64,000 bases of DNA from positions 1-64,000 of the forward strand of contig JAMXFF010000004.1 in NCBI GenBank assembly GCA_025370845.1. Direction: 5' to 3'. The position numbers and the translations under genes are program-made. The notes beneath the pieces are model-generated. The model did no database searches. It saw only the letters and a program-made list of their open reading frames with translations, and was not told where the DNA came from. Positions 1 through 9,157 of this stretch are shown piece after piece; within the stretch, counting starts at the first letter, position 1; every line of letters begins with the position of its first letter. This DNA is from Laspinema palackyanum D2a. GTDB lineage: Bacteria; Cyanobacteriota; Cyanobacteriia; Cyanobacteriales; Laspinemataceae.

Positions 1-340
1 CAGTCGTTCTTATCCATGTTCGTAGTAACGACTTCAGTCGTTCTTATCCATGTTCGTAGTAACGACTTCAGTCGTTCCAAAGTTGCGCGATCGCCCAGGT
101 TTCTGGGTTCATGGGGACAACCCGCCGGGTTTTGGGACCCGGAAACGACTGAAGTCGGGACGTTGAACGGGGATTTTTGCTGAATTTTGGGACCCGGAAA
201 CGACTGAAGTCGTTACTACGAAAGGGGATTTTTGCTGAATTTTGGGACCCGGAAACGACTGAAGTCGTTACTACTAACAGGAGAGATGACGCCTGAAGGC
301 GTTACTTACGAACGGGGGAATGACTTTAGTCGGGAGGTAA
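1..340. repeat. Cluster of short palindromic repeats
   Basis: Several copies of a short unit made of a palindrome followed by a constant tail. The palindrome is AACGACT-GA-AGTCGTT or a variant and the tail is ACTACGAAC. Two copies lie near 1-75 in inverted orientation, further copies near 196-225 and 251-275, and a stem variant (GACGCC-TGAA-GGCGTT) near 288-305. The same family recurs at about 24094, 46385, 55690, 55760, 55870, 62365 and 62416. No coding capacity is seen here. They look like REP-type interspersed repeats. Confidence 0.8.
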
Positions 341-347
341 AGAGATA

Positions 348-788
348 TCAAACCCCGTTGATCGCACAAGTGGGTGCGACAATTTGATGGGTTCTCCCCC
401 TGGGGTCCCGGATGCTTTGCTGACGACCAGGGTAATTTGCCAATGCTGCCAGAGTGCTCGTTCTAAATTCTAATGCCTCGATTAAGGTTTCAAAGCTGGG
501 TAAGCTCAAAATTTTGTCATTTTCAATGGCTTTCTCCGACAGGAGATGTGAGCTAGTGATTGACTTTCGCTCATAGCGAAAATAAAGTGTATTATACTTT
601 AGTCCGGCTTTTATAGCCAGTTGTGAGATATTTATTGCGTAAAAGTGCGAAGGGTTCAAGATCATCGAGGGAGTTCCCGTCATCAATCGGGACCGGAAAA
701 ATTGCAAATCACGTCTGATTTTGAGGGTTAGCCCGAGGGAGCGGGCTTTGTAGCTGCACCCGATTGGGTGCCGGTTTTGGCTATTCAA
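348..788 (-). CDS. Hypothetical protein (weak call)
   Basis: A 146-codon frame whose first possible start is TTG, overlapping the stop of the methyltransferase gene upstream by 8 bases. I do not recognise a family. The middle (about residues 55-75) reads like a helix-turn-helix (SQLAIKAGLKYNTLYFRYE), but the N-terminal 40 residues look like translated non-coding sequence, so a later ATG may be the true start. Its same-strand position directly after the methyltransferase allows co-transcription. It could also be non-coding. Confidence 0.3.
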   Translation of the reverse strand: MNSQNRHPIGCSYKARSLGLTLKIRRDLQFFRSRLMTGTPSMILNPSHFYAINISQLAIKAGLKYNTLYFRYERKSITSSHLLSEKAIENDKILSLPSFETLIEALEFRTSTLAALANYPGRQQSIRDPRGRTHQIVAPTCAINGV

Positions 789-1503
789 ATCTAACCTTAT
801 ACATGGAAAAGAGCTTTCCTTCTGAGCGCTTCACCACTTTACAGCCGGATGCTTTAATGAGTTTTTCCCATTCTGTGATGGGTTCTAAAAACACCTCAGT
901 GCCGAGATACATTTCTAAAATTCCCCAATTTTCGGCGAGAGTTGCTTCAGGGTTGACCACATCAAAAACAAAAGAACCGTCTGGTTTTAAAACCCGCTTG
1001 ACTTCAGCGAGGACATCAGTCCAATAGGCTAAGGGATAATAGCAACTAAACCCGGTAGCGATCGCCAAATCGAATGCATCTTCCCCATAACTGAGACGAT
1101 GGGCGGGTCCTAAACAAACCCCTTTAAACAACTTAGAATTCAATTGCGGACCCCGAGAATTGAGGGCATCTCGCGCCACGGTACTGATCTCTTGCCCATA
1201 AAAATAAGCCTCCCACTCTCGCCAAGGATAGACTAAGAAACTGACCCCACAGCCAATATCCAGACATCGCTGATTTTTTTTAGGTTTAGCAATCTCCCAG
1301 AAGGGAGAAACTTGAGATGCTTGTAACGCACCCGAGACGCGATCTTGAAAAATCGGCATCGACTCCACTTCGGGGGGAAGTTCAATCGGGTCCCCCTGAT
1401 ACTCCTGATTAAAGCGAGACGCCACAGGAGAAAGCCGAGGTTGCCAAGGGTCAGGGCCTAAGAACTCGGCATTTGGTGGACTACTATTTGAAACTTTAGA
1501 CAT
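781..1503 (-). CDS. Class I SAM-dependent methyltransferase
   Basis: A 240-residue protein with a Rossmann-type methyltransferase core. Motif I is visible as CLDIGCGVSFLVYPW at about residues 80-94, and the methyltransferase-11-like segment DLAIATGFSCYYPL followed by VKRVLKPDGSFVFDVVNPE covers motifs IV to VI. About 65 residues precede the core. The substrate cannot be read from the sequence; small-molecule or lipid methylation is possible. It starts at an ATG followed by a Ser/Pro-rich leader. The gene for a small membrane protein lies 63 bases upstream on the same strand. Confidence 0.8.
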   Translation of the reverse strand: MSKVSNSSPPNAEFLGPDPWQPRLSPVASRFNQEYQGDPIELPPEVESMPIFQDRVSGALQASQVSPFWEIAKPKKNQRCLDIGCGVSFLVYPWREWEAYFYGQEISTVARDALNSRGPQLNSKLFKGVCLGPAHRLSYGEDAFDLAIATGFSCYYPLAYWTDVLAEVKRVLKPDGSFVFDVVNPEATLAENWGILEMYLGTEVFLEPITEWEKLIKASGCKVVKRSEGKLFSMYKVRFE

Positions 1504-1566
1504 GAACCATTATCCCTAGGATTGGCCTGATTATTTTACCCATTTGGATTGGGAGTGGGTGCGAGA

Positions 1567-1770
1567 TTAGCGACCCTTGAGGGCCTTGGTAAAATTCTTG
1601 CGATAAGACTTATTAGCGACCAAAACGGGCCACAAGAGGGTTAAATACAAACGACCCTCGGTAAAATTGGTCCGTCTAAAGCCCTTCCAGAACTTCCAAC
1701 CTCCGGCAGCATACAGAACCAGGAAGGCTAAACCTACTAACTGCATCATCTTCTTTAGTCCCCTAAGCAT
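1567..1770 (-). CDS. Small conserved-looking membrane protein
   Basis: A 67-residue protein with one hydrophobic helix near the N-terminus (LVGLAFLVLYAAGGWKFW), a second moderately hydrophobic stretch (LYLTLLWPVLV) and a strongly basic tail. Small proteins of this kind are frequent in cyanobacteria; I know of no function. It is probably co-directional with the methyltransferase gene 63 bases downstream. No good ribosome binding site precedes the first ATG, so the start could be the internal Met-Met at residues 8-9. Confidence 0.55.
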   Translation of the reverse strand: MLRGLKKMMQLVGLAFLVLYAAGGWKFWKGFRRTNFTEGRLYLTLLWPVLVANKSYRKNFTKALKGR

Positions 1771-2628
1771 GAATGGTGGATTTTAGGCCGCCAAGGGGTT
1801 GATTGACCTGTGGGCGACCTAGAGAGTAATTTTCAAGAGCGGTCAGATGAACCGCTTCTATCTATAAGGTTACTCGATCGCACTCTTATGGTGCTACTCC
1901 TGGAGAGCGCATCTGCTGAGTGTGATCTGAAATTAGAGAGGAATTTGCGCGATCGCGGGAGTAAAATCGGGTTAATTTCGGGCAGTTTGTGATCTCCGTG
2001 GCAGAGTTGGAGCGCGTTTTGTGGTATCGGTGAGAAAGAGTATCACGAGGAGCGATCGCAATTTAGGGAGAAAAGAGGATTTTTGCTGGCTCCCTCAACT
2101 ATCTATCTGCCGTTAACAATAGCGCTTGTCGAGTCATGGAAAGAAGCATTCAGATTAATCTTTTCCCCACGAGTCATCGGAAGGGATTAGCCGGAAAAAA
2201 AGACCGAGCAGACGATCCGCCATCGGTGGGAACTCGGAGGACTTTCGGGTGCGGGATAGAAACGGCGATCGCCATGCCAATCAGAGCAAAACTCAGTTAC
2301 CCAGCGATCGCAAAGGATTACCGGGATGGGATCCCAACATCTATCTGGAGGATGGAGACAGGCCAGTACCCTTTGCACAACGATTAAATCTGTACCGCCA
2401 AAATAAAGCCGCCCACCTCAGGAATGAAAGCAAAATCAAGAGCGCAAAACCGACGTCAACCCCCACTCCTCCCGCAGAGGTTTTGGACATCTTAGAGGTC
2501 AAGGCGATCGCTCATGAAGCGGTCTTTTCTGTGGGAGTGGCATAGGATAAGAGTACGACAAATGGTTGCACATTATCGACAGTAATGTTGCGACTACCCC
2601 ATAAAATAAAAATGATCAAGGAGGAATT
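1771..2628. other. Intergenic stretch without a convincing gene
   Basis: About 860 bases rich in GCGATCGC octamers. Overlapping short frames exist, the longest ending at 2545, but their translations are low in hydrophobic residues, have no recognisable motif and no ribosome binding site. The region must hold the promoter of the nucleotidyltransferase gene starting at 2629. Confidence 0.5.
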
Positions 2629-5169
2629 ATGCGAGCAGTGCTCATGGCAGGCGGTTCGGGAACCAGGCTCAGACCCCTAACCTGCGACTTACCCAAACCG
2701 ATGGTCCCCATTCTGAATCGACCCATCGCCGAACACATCGTCAATCTCCTCAGACGGCATCATATCACCGAAATTATTGCCACCCTGCACTACCTGCCGG
2801 ACGTCATGCGAGATTACTTCCAAGACGGTAGCGAATTTGGCGTTCAAATGACCTATGCCGTGGAGGAAGATCAACCCCTGGGAACCGCTGGATGCGTCAA
2901 AAATATTGCCGAACTTCTGGAGGAGACCTTCTTGGTGATTAGCGGCGACAGCATCACCGACTTCGACCTCACCGCAGCGATTAAATTCCATAAAGAAAAG
3001 GGATCAAAAGCCACCTTAGTGTTGACCCGAGTTCCCAACCCCGTAGAATTTGGGGTGGTGATTACCGATGAGCAACTGCGAATTCAGCGATTTTTAGAAA
3101 AACCCTCAACCAGTGAAATTTTTTCGGATACGGTCAACACCGGCATCTATATCCTAGAACCCGAGGTCCTGGATTATCTACCCGCCAATCAAGAAAGCGA
3201 CTTTTCCAAAGATTTATTTCCCCTGTTGCTGAAAAAAGGCGAGCCCATGTATGGCTATGTCGCCGAGGGCTATTGGTGTGATGTCGGCCATTTAGATGCG
3301 TATCGGGAATCGCAATATGATGGCCTCTCGGAAAAAGTTAAGCTAGACTTTGCCTACGAATTGCGATCGCCCGGGTTGTGGATTGGTCAAAACACCTTTA
3401 TCGACCCCACCGCCAAAATCGAAACCCCTGTCGTCATTGGTCATAACTGCCGCATCGGTGCTAGGGCCAAACTCGAATCCGGCACCGTCCTTGGGGATAA
3501 CGTCACCATTGGTTCCGATGCCGACCTCAAACGACCCATCGTCTGGAATGGCGCAATCATCGGTGATGAAGCCCATTTAAGAGCCTGTGTCGCCGGTCGG
3601 GGCGTCCGAGTAGACCGCCGTGCTCATGTCCTGGAAGGGGCGGTCGTCGGGTCCCTCTCCACCGTCGGAGAAGAAGCCCAAATCAGTCCCGGAGTGCGCG
3701 TCTGGCCCAGCAAAAAAATCGAATCCGGTGCCACCCTCAACATTAATTTAATTTGGGGTCAAGCGGCCCAGCGGAATCTCTTCGCCCAACGCGGAGTCTC
3801 CGGACTAGCCAATATTGATATCACCCCGGAATTTGCGGTGAAATTAGGGGCCGCTTACGGGTCCACCCTCCAACCCGGTGCCAGCATTACCGTATCCCGA
3901 GACCAACGCAGCATCTCCCGCATGGTTTCCCGGTCCTTAATTGCCGGATTGATGTCCGTCGGGACCCATGTCCAAAACTTGGAAGCAACAGCGATACCCG
4001 TCGCCCGCTATATCGTCCCCACCCTTTCCGTCGAGGGCGGACTTCATGTCCGCTTGCACCCGGAACGCCCGGATTCCTTGCTAATTGAGTTCTTTGACAA
4101 CAAAGGCATCAATATCTCCAAGGCGCGGGAGAAAAAAATCGAGGGGGCCTATTTTAAGGAAGATTTTCGCCGCGCCCAGATTCAAGAAATTGGCAATATG
4201 GCCTACCCGAGTCAAGTGCTGGATTTGTACAGTACCGGGTTTGAAAAACACCTGAATGTAGAAGCGATTCGATATAGTAACTCCAAAGTCGTCATCGATT
4301 ACGCTTACGCCGTATCCGGAGCGGTTTTACCGCAGCTTTTAGCCAAATTTGGCTCCGATGCGGTGGTTCTGAATGCCAGTTTGAGTCAGATGGCACCCGT
4401 CAACGAAGAACGGGAGAATTTGCTCGTGCAACTCGGCCAAGTAGTGGAGGCCCTCCATGCGAATTTTGGCGCACAAGTCTCAGCAAACGGGGAATTGTTG
4501 ATTTTGGTCGATGAAAGCGGCAGTTCTATCCGAGGGGAGTTGTTAACAGCGGTGATGGTTCAGATGATTTTGACTACGAACCCTCGCAGTACCGTGGTTG
4601 TGCCGGTTCATGCGTCATCGGCAGTGGAGCATATTGCTCGTCGTCATGATGGCAAGGTGATTCGCACCAAGGCAAATCCCACGGCGTTAATGGAAGCTTG
4701 TCATACTAATCCGAATGTGGTGTTAGGCGGCAGTGGGGATATGGGCTTTATTTTCCCTGAACTGCATCCGGGATTTGATGCGATGTTCTGTATCGCCAAA
4801 GCGATTGAGATGCTGACGGTACAGGAGCAATCTCTAGGACAGGTTCGTGCGGAGGTTCCCCGCATTTGTCATAGAACCCAGACGGTACGCTGTCCTTGGA
4901 CGGTGAAGGGGGCTCTGATGCGTCATCTGGTGGAAACCCACCCGGCGGATAATTTGGAGTTAATCGATGGGGTGAAGATTTTCGATCGCCCTCATGATGA
5001 TAGTTGGGTGTTGATTCTGCCCGATGCCGGGGAACCGATGGTGCATATTTTCGCCAACAGTACCGATCGCGAGTGGGTGGATACCTCGTTGATGCAGTAT
5101 CGCAAGTATGTTCAGGATTTTGTTCAGGAACACGAAGGCGGCGATATGAGTATGATCGCGGATAATTAA
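2629..5169 (+). CDS. Mannose-1-phosphate guanylyltransferase/phosphomannomutase fusion protein
   Basis: An 846-residue multidomain protein. Residues 1-230 form a nucleotidyltransferase with the signature MAGGSGTRLRPLT and the product-binding region (ISGDSITDFD). Residues about 250-370 are left-handed beta-helix hexapeptide repeats. Residues about 380-830 resemble the alpha-D-phosphohexomutase fold. The canonical phosphoserine loop (TASHN) of active mutases is not obvious; the equivalent region reads TVSRDQRSISR, so mutase activity is uncertain. It should supply activated sugar (GDP-mannose or similar) for exopolysaccharide or glycolipid. The ATG is preceded by the ribosome binding site AAGGAGGAATT. 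A strong terminator follows. Confidence 0.85.
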   Translation: MRAVLMAGGSGTRLRPLTCDLPKPMVPILNRPIAEHIVNLLRRHHITEIIATLHYLPDVMRDYFQDGSEFGVQMTYAVEEDQPLGTAGCVKNIAELLEETFLVISGDSITDFDLTAAIKFHKEKGSKATLVLTRVPNPVEFGVVITDEQLRIQRFLEKPSTSEIFSDTVNTGIYILEPEVLDYLPANQESDFSKDLFPLLLKKGEPMYGYVAEGYWCDVGHLDAYRESQYDGLSEKVKLDFAYELRSPGLWIGQNTFIDPTAKIETPVVIGHNCRIGARAKLESGTVLGDNVTIGSDADLKRPIVWNGAIIGDEAHLRACVAGRGVRVDRRAHVLEGAVVGSLSTVGEEAQISPGVRVWPSKKIESGATLNINLIWGQAAQRNLFAQRGVSGLANIDITPEFAVKLGAAYGSTLQPGASITVSRDQRSISRMVSRSLIAGLMSVGTHVQNLEATAIPVARYIVPTLSVEGGLHVRLHPERPDSLLIEFFDNKGINISKAREKKIEGAYFKEDFRRAQIQEIGNMAYPSQVLDLYSTGFEKHLNVEAIRYSNSKVVIDYAYAVSGAVLPQLLAKFGSDAVVLNASLSQMAPVNEERENLLVQLGQVVEALHANFGAQVSANGELLILVDESGSSIRGELLTAVMVQMILTTNPRSTVVVPVHASSAVEHIARRHDGKVIRTKANPTALMEACHTNPNVVLGGSGDMGFIFPELHPGFDAMFCIAKAIEMLTVQEQSLGQVRAEVPRICHRTQTVRCPWTVKGALMRHLVETHPADNLELIDGVKIFDRPHDDSWVLILPDAGEPMVHIFANSTDREWVDTSLMQYRKYVQDFVQEHEGGDMSMIADN

Positions 5170-5198
5170 GGCGGCGACGGGTTCTATGGTATTTTAGG

Positions 5199-5223
5199 AG
5201 ACGCCCATGAGGGCGTCTTTTTC
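5199..5223 (+). terminator. Rho-independent terminator
   Basis: An 8-bp stem AGACGCCC/GGGCGTCT with the loop ATGA, followed by a T run, begins 30 bases after the stop of the nucleotidyltransferase fusion gene. Confidence 0.85.
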
Positions 5224-5416
5224 TGGCGATCGCCTCACCTGTGCTCTCGGGAGAATCCCTGGAGTGGGTAGGACAGGGACTCCACAGACCGATATAATGG
5301 ATCAAAGGAGGAGAAACAGGGAGCCAAATTAAGAGCGCTCAATCCAGTCAGGATGAGATTCGATTTGCTGTTAAATGTTTCGTCTGATTAAGTTCTAGTT
5401 AACACCACAGAGATTT

Positions 5417-5947
5417 ATGAATAACTGCATTTTAATGGCACAAATCATCGAAGAACCGCAATTGCGCTATACCAGTGACAATTTAGCGATCGCAGAAATG
5501 TTAGTGGAATTTCCCAGTTATCGGCCAAATGATCCACCGGCTCATTTAAAGGTGATTGGATGGGGAAATTTTGCTCAAGAACTTCACAGTAACTATCGGG
5601 TGGGCGATCGCGTGGTGATTGAAGGGCGATTAAGCATGAATACCGTGGAACGTCCCGAAGGATTTAAGGAAAAACGGGCTGAATTAGTCGCACAACGCAT
5701 CCATAGTTTAGGGGAACAAACTGAGAGTACCTCATCCCCTAGTAAGGCAACTCCCGCAACCAATGTGGTAGCTTTAGAATCCCGCAGATCCACCGCCCCT
5801 GCTGCAACGGACAAAGGGCGATCGCCTGTCGCACATACCCCCACCCCATCGGAACCCACCAGCGCATCCAGGGTTTCTCCACCCCAGGCAAGAACCTCTT
5901 ATCAACAGCCATCCGTTGATACTCCAGAGGATGAAATTCCGTTTTAG
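5417..5947 (+). CDS. ssb: Single-stranded DNA-binding protein
   Basis: A 176-residue protein. The OB-fold domain covers about residues 1-105 (MNNCILMAQIIEEP, then LKVIGWGNFAQEL and GDRVVIEGRLSMN). A disordered Ser/Thr/Pro-rich linker follows, and the protein ends in the acidic tip EDEIPF used by bacterial SSBs to bind partners. It coats single-stranded DNA in replication and repair. Cyanobacteria usually carry more than one SSB; this is the type with the diverged N-terminus. The gene stands alone, 248 bases after the upstream gene. Confidence 0.85.
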   Translation: MNNCILMAQIIEEPQLRYTSDNLAIAEMLVEFPSYRPNDPPAHLKVIGWGNFAQELHSNYRVGDRVVIEGRLSMNTVERPEGFKEKRAELVAQRIHSLGEQTESTSSPSKATPATNVVALESRRSTAPAATDKGRSPVAHTPTPSEPTSASRVSPPQARTSYQQPSVDTPEDEIPF

Positions 5948-6031
5948 TCTAAAGTTGTAGTCTAAAGCGCTTTCTCTCACAACGGGTCCAATTCATTCAG
6001 GGCTTACCCATTTGGGGAGGGCAAACCCTAC

Positions 6032-6073
6032 AATAATGTAGAGGCGCTTCGCTTGCTCGCCTCTACATTATTA
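6032..6073. repeat. Palindromic repeat (GTAGAGGCG family)
   Basis: Inverted arms AATAATGTAGAGGCG (6032-6046) and CGCCTCTACATTATT (6059-6073) around a short loop. Related copies lie at 42670-42704, 46946-46976 and 57697-57740. It sits 85 bases after ssb and could also stop transcription. Confidence 0.75.
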
Positions 6074-6176
6074 TTAAGCGGTCAATGTTATAGATTGCGT
6101 AAGTTCTGTCATTAAAAATTGAAGCCCTTAAAATCATCGCCTAAAGTGCTAAAGTCTTGAGCGCCACAGCATATCC

Positions 6177-6607
6177 ATGAAAGTCTTAACAGGGGATTGC
6201 CTGAACCTTTTAGAACAAATTCCCGATGAATCCGTTGATGCTATTTATCTTGACCCGCCATTTTTCACCGAAAAAACCCATGAACTCAAAACCCGAGAGG
6301 GCAGCAAAGAGTTCTCCTTTGATGACTTGTGGGGTTGCCATAAAAAATAGGCCGAGTTCCTAGACCTGGAGAATCTCTTTTAGAGTCTTTCCTACTCTTG
6401 TCAGCAGCCGCTCAAACGAAATCTTCTCAACTTTCTATCTTAGTTCAAACCGAACCCAGTGAATCTATTTCTGAACAGATGATTCCCGCTTCTATTAAAA
6501 TTGTCCATGCTCCCCTGTTCCAAATTAAACAAATTCTGCATGACACCGGGCAGGATAATATAGTCCAATCCACCAGCGATGGGGAAGCGGGAAAGGCACT
6601 TCGATGA
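6177..6607 (+). pseudogene. DNA methyltransferase remnant with internal deletion
   Basis: The frame at 6177-6350 encodes 57 residues that match the start of a site-specific DNA methyltransferase: MKVLTGDCLNLLEQIP, then the catalytic DPPF motif (AIYLDPPFF), then EFSFDDLW. It then stops. A second frame, open from about 6344 to 6607, carries a sequence that fits the C-terminal part of such enzymes (GRVPRPGESLLESF, then IKIVHAPLFQIKQIL). The whole central region is missing, so a large deletion with a frame change is the simplest reading. No restriction endonuclease gene is seen beside it. The N-terminal identification is firm; that of the second half is inferred. Confidence 0.65.
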
Positions 6608-6751
6608 ACTGTCACCCAAATGAATTATAGTTCTTCCTTATCGGTTCCTATTTTAGCACAAATTCCCTCAGTTTTATCAGGGTAATTGTTAATATTTATG
6701 TTAGAGCGGTTCCCATAGTGAGGAGGTACATTGTGGAGTGCCGAAACTCTG

Positions 6752-8179
6752 CTATCGCCGATTCCACCACCATCGGATTAATCTCGCGACTCCCCAAACT
6801 AAAGCAGCAGCAGCGATGCTGAGTAATACGGCAAGGATGAAGGGATGGATACGATCGCCATGTTCCTGCCAGGGGAATGTGATGGATTGTTCAAAAAGTA
6901 AGGGGGAGGTGGAGGCGACAATGGCACCGAAGGCGATCGCCGTCCCAATGGTTTGGATTTGGTGTTCTAGGTGGCGATCGCGTTCCGCCTGGTCAATTTC
7001 CACTAAACCGCGAATCGTGGCAATCCCTTGATTCAGCAGGTTTGACCCGGGATAAAAGTAGTTTAAATCAGCGCGGATTTGTTCTTGAAAGGCGATCGCT
7101 TCTTTGTCGTGAAATAACCTCAACCCCTCCATCGGGGTTTGCGCCAGTTGTTCCATCCGTTCTAAACTGCTTTGATAGTTCTTACTATTAATGGCGATAG
7201 TATTGCGCGCATATTCCAGATTTCGCAGTTGTTTCGTATAGTTTAGGGAACTCTTGATGAGAGTTTTTAAATTGGTTTTCAAAATCTGGAGTTCCGTGGC
7301 CGAGAGGGGGGATGTTTTCTGAAGATTGAGATAGATTTGACTCACCGGATTGAATTCGGTTTCATGGTTTGTGATGAGGCGATCGGCACAATCATAATAA
7401 ATCCGACTATCTTGAAAACTCTTAGAAATTTTGTGATAATATAGGAACAACTCCGGCAATTCCCAATAACACTTTTGCAGCCTTAAAGTCGGATATTCTT
7501 CAAATAAAAACCAAATCAATAAATGACCATAAGGATTTTTGACTAAATCAGCCTTGGGACTGCCATATTCGTACAGATATCCCCCCAACAAGTTATAAGC
7601 GCGATAAAGTGGCGGTAAAGCTTGCCCATTTTCCAGGTGAAAAAACTCAACCCAGCATTGTTTAGCTAAAGGTTCCAAATCTCGGATATCCTTTGGGGGA
7701 CTTGTGTTTAAATAACCACTCAACAGCAAAGTTTGACCTAAATTTGAGGCGGATTCCGATTCAGGCTTAAAGCAATTTTCGGGGTTAAATTGAGCTAAAT
7801 CTTCTAGTTTATATTCCTTTTTTCCTTGACTTTCAGGTTGGTAAATATTCAGATTTAGGGCATAACTATCATGAAGAGATTGGGGATAAATAAACCCTTC
7901 TAAATCCTGGGAAGTGGTGAACTCAACGATGGCTCTTTCATCATCCGGACCGATGAGCAAATCAAAATCTTGGGCAGGTTCATCTTGACGAATCTCTAAC
8001 TTTAAATCAACCTCAAAGTTGTTCAGAATCCTGTCATATTTGTTCTGCACCCATTCGGGATTGATACCCTTTAAATGTTGGGCGGTAGTGCCATCAGAGG
8101 AAGTCACCAAACCTTGATGATATTGATAGGCAAACCAATATAAACTCGGGGCATAAATTGAGGCAATTGTTTGGCTCAT
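6752..8179 (-). CDS. Hypothetical protein with two C-terminal membrane segments
   Basis: A 475-residue protein not assigned to a family. The N-terminal 300 residues look soluble (SIYAPSLYWFAYQYHQG; DFDLLIGPDDERAIVEFTT). Residues about 310-400 are helical and rich in Lys/Glu/Gln, probably coiled coil. The C-terminal 75 residues hold two hydrophobic helices (IGTAIAFGAIVASTSPLLF and FILAVLLSIAAAALVWGVA) and end in a basic tail. That layout, a long helical stalk followed by two membrane helices, recalls CorA-like and other 2TM proteins, but the CorA GMN motif is absent. It follows a 119-residue gene by 29 bases, so the two form an operon. Confidence 0.65.
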   Translation of the reverse strand: MSQTIASIYAPSLYWFAYQYHQGLVTSSDGTTAQHLKGINPEWVQNKYDRILNNFEVDLKLEIRQDEPAQDFDLLIGPDDERAIVEFTTSQDLEGFIYPQSLHDSYALNLNIYQPESQGKKEYKLEDLAQFNPENCFKPESESASNLGQTLLLSGYLNTSPPKDIRDLEPLAKQCWVEFFHLENGQALPPLYRAYNLLGGYLYEYGSPKADLVKNPYGHLLIWFLFEEYPTLRLQKCYWELPELFLYYHKISKSFQDSRIYYDCADRLITNHETEFNPVSQIYLNLQKTSPLSATELQILKTNLKTLIKSSLNYTKQLRNLEYARNTIAINSKNYQSSLERMEQLAQTPMEGLRLFHDKEAIAFQEQIRADLNYFYPGSNLLNQGIATIRGLVEIDQAERDRHLEHQIQTIGTAIAFGAIVASTSPLLFEQSITFPWQEHGDRIHPFILAVLLSIAAAALVWGVARLIRWWWNRR

Positions 8180-8208
8180 GAATCACTCGCTTGAAAATGA
8201 GGAAAAGA

Positions 8209-8568
8209 TTAAGCAGGGTTAGTATTTGCCTGTTTCACCTGTTCCACCAGAAAGGCTTTATTATAGACCCTTTCCGGTCGTTCTCCCTCCGCTGGCTTCG
8301 GAATTTTATCCCCTTTTTGAATCATGTTAGCGCGAATGGTTGCCAACTCTTCGGGGTTAAAGGTAATCTGAGACTTTTTACACCAGGCTTTAATAATTGT
8401 AGCCAGTTTCAAGGTTTTATCTTCGGCAGCAGTCAATTGGGTTTCTAAAGTGGGGAGATTTTCCCAGAGTTGGGGATAGTTTGGACGGTCGGTTTTGGCT
8501 TGTTCCAGCAAAGTGAGGAAGTCTTCAATAATTTGCAAGAAGTCCTCCGACGGAATGCGATCGCTCAT
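8209..8568 (-). CDS. Hypothetical small helical protein, operon partner
   Basis: A 119-residue, largely helical and charged protein (MSDRIPSEDFLQIIEDFLTLLEQ at the start; Lys/Pro-rich middle). No family recognised. It is the first gene of a two-gene minus-strand operon with the 475-residue membrane-anchored protein. It starts at an ATG preceded by GGAGAGTATCCC. Its product may bind or control the larger protein; this is inferred from linkage only. Confidence 0.6.
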   Translation of the reverse strand: MSDRIPSEDFLQIIEDFLTLLEQAKTDRPNYPQLWENLPTLETQLTAAEDKTLKLATIIKAWCKKSQITFNPEELATIRANMIQKGDKIPKPAEGERPERVYNKAFLVEQVKQANTNPA

Positions 8569-8807
8569 GGGATACTCTCCTCAAATAAACACACCGAGTT
8601 TCTAGCAGCATCGTTGCTGTCTTCCCCAATTATAACAAACTAAGCGCGTTTCTGAGTCCTGAGTTGTGGGGGTTGGGTGGAATGCAATAGAACCCAAGAT
8701 TGGCTAGGGTATGGGGTTTCGCTGCACCCAACCGACAAATGCTTTGACAAACTATGCTAGACTCATACAAACCCCAGTGAGGCCGCCACTCAAATGAGGC
8801 TAGTTAA

Positions 8808-8927
8808 ATGGAGTCCACCCCCCACATCCCACTCGAAACTATCAAAAACCTTCTAAAACTCCCCCCTTTACCGAAACTCGATGGGTATGTGCCCCAAGGG
8901 TGGAAAGAGGCTATTTACCCGGAGTAA
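8808..8927 (+). CDS. Possible 39-residue peptide
   Basis: A short frame (ATG at 8808, TAA at 8925) encoding a composition that looks protein-like: MESTPHIPLETIKNLLKLPP, then WKEAIYPE. It lies immediately before the antitoxin gene on the same strand. There is no clear ribosome binding site. It could be a truncated gene or a small upstream peptide. Confidence 0.3.
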   Translation: MESTPHIPLETIKNLLKLPPLPKLDGYVPQGWKEAIYPE

Positions 8928-8947
8928 AACCCATATCAAAAGAGACT

Positions 8948-9157
8948 ATGAATTCAGGCATTTTTTCAGAGAATAATTTAATTAACAAAATCCGCAACTT
9001 ACCTCCTGATAAAATGACAGAAGTCGAAGATTTTGTGGATTTTCTGTTAGAGAAACAGGAGCAGATTCGCTTGAATCGTGCAGCAGCCAAACTATCGGAA
9101 ACTGCTTTTTCTAAGATTTGGGACAATGAGGAGGATGCCGACTATGACCAGTTATAG
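8948..9157 (+). CDS. Antitoxin, DUF2281-like
   Basis: About 69 residues from the ATG at 8948 (MNSGIFSENNLINKIRNLPP, then KMTEVEDFVDFLLEKQEQ and an acidic end, DNEEDADYDQL). The helical segment around VEDFVDFLLEK is typical of small cyanobacterial antitoxins of the DUF2281 type. An in-frame GTG/TTG start further upstream is possible, but the ATG start gives the usual size. Its 3' end overlaps the toxin start by 14 bases, which indicates translational coupling. Confidence 0.75.
   Translation: MNSGIFSENNLINKIRNLPPDKMTEVEDFVDFLLEKQEQIRLNRAAAKLSETAFSKIWDNEEDADYDQL

Noticed and set aside
2249..2545. 98-codon frame before the nucleotidyltransferase gene
   Set aside because: No ribosome binding site, composition not protein-like and overlapped by two other frames.
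4748..5305. 185-codon minus-strand frame overlapping the nucleotidyltransferase fusion
   Set aside because: Rich in Arg/Pro/Ser, no motif, and lies opposite a well-supported gene with its own terminator.
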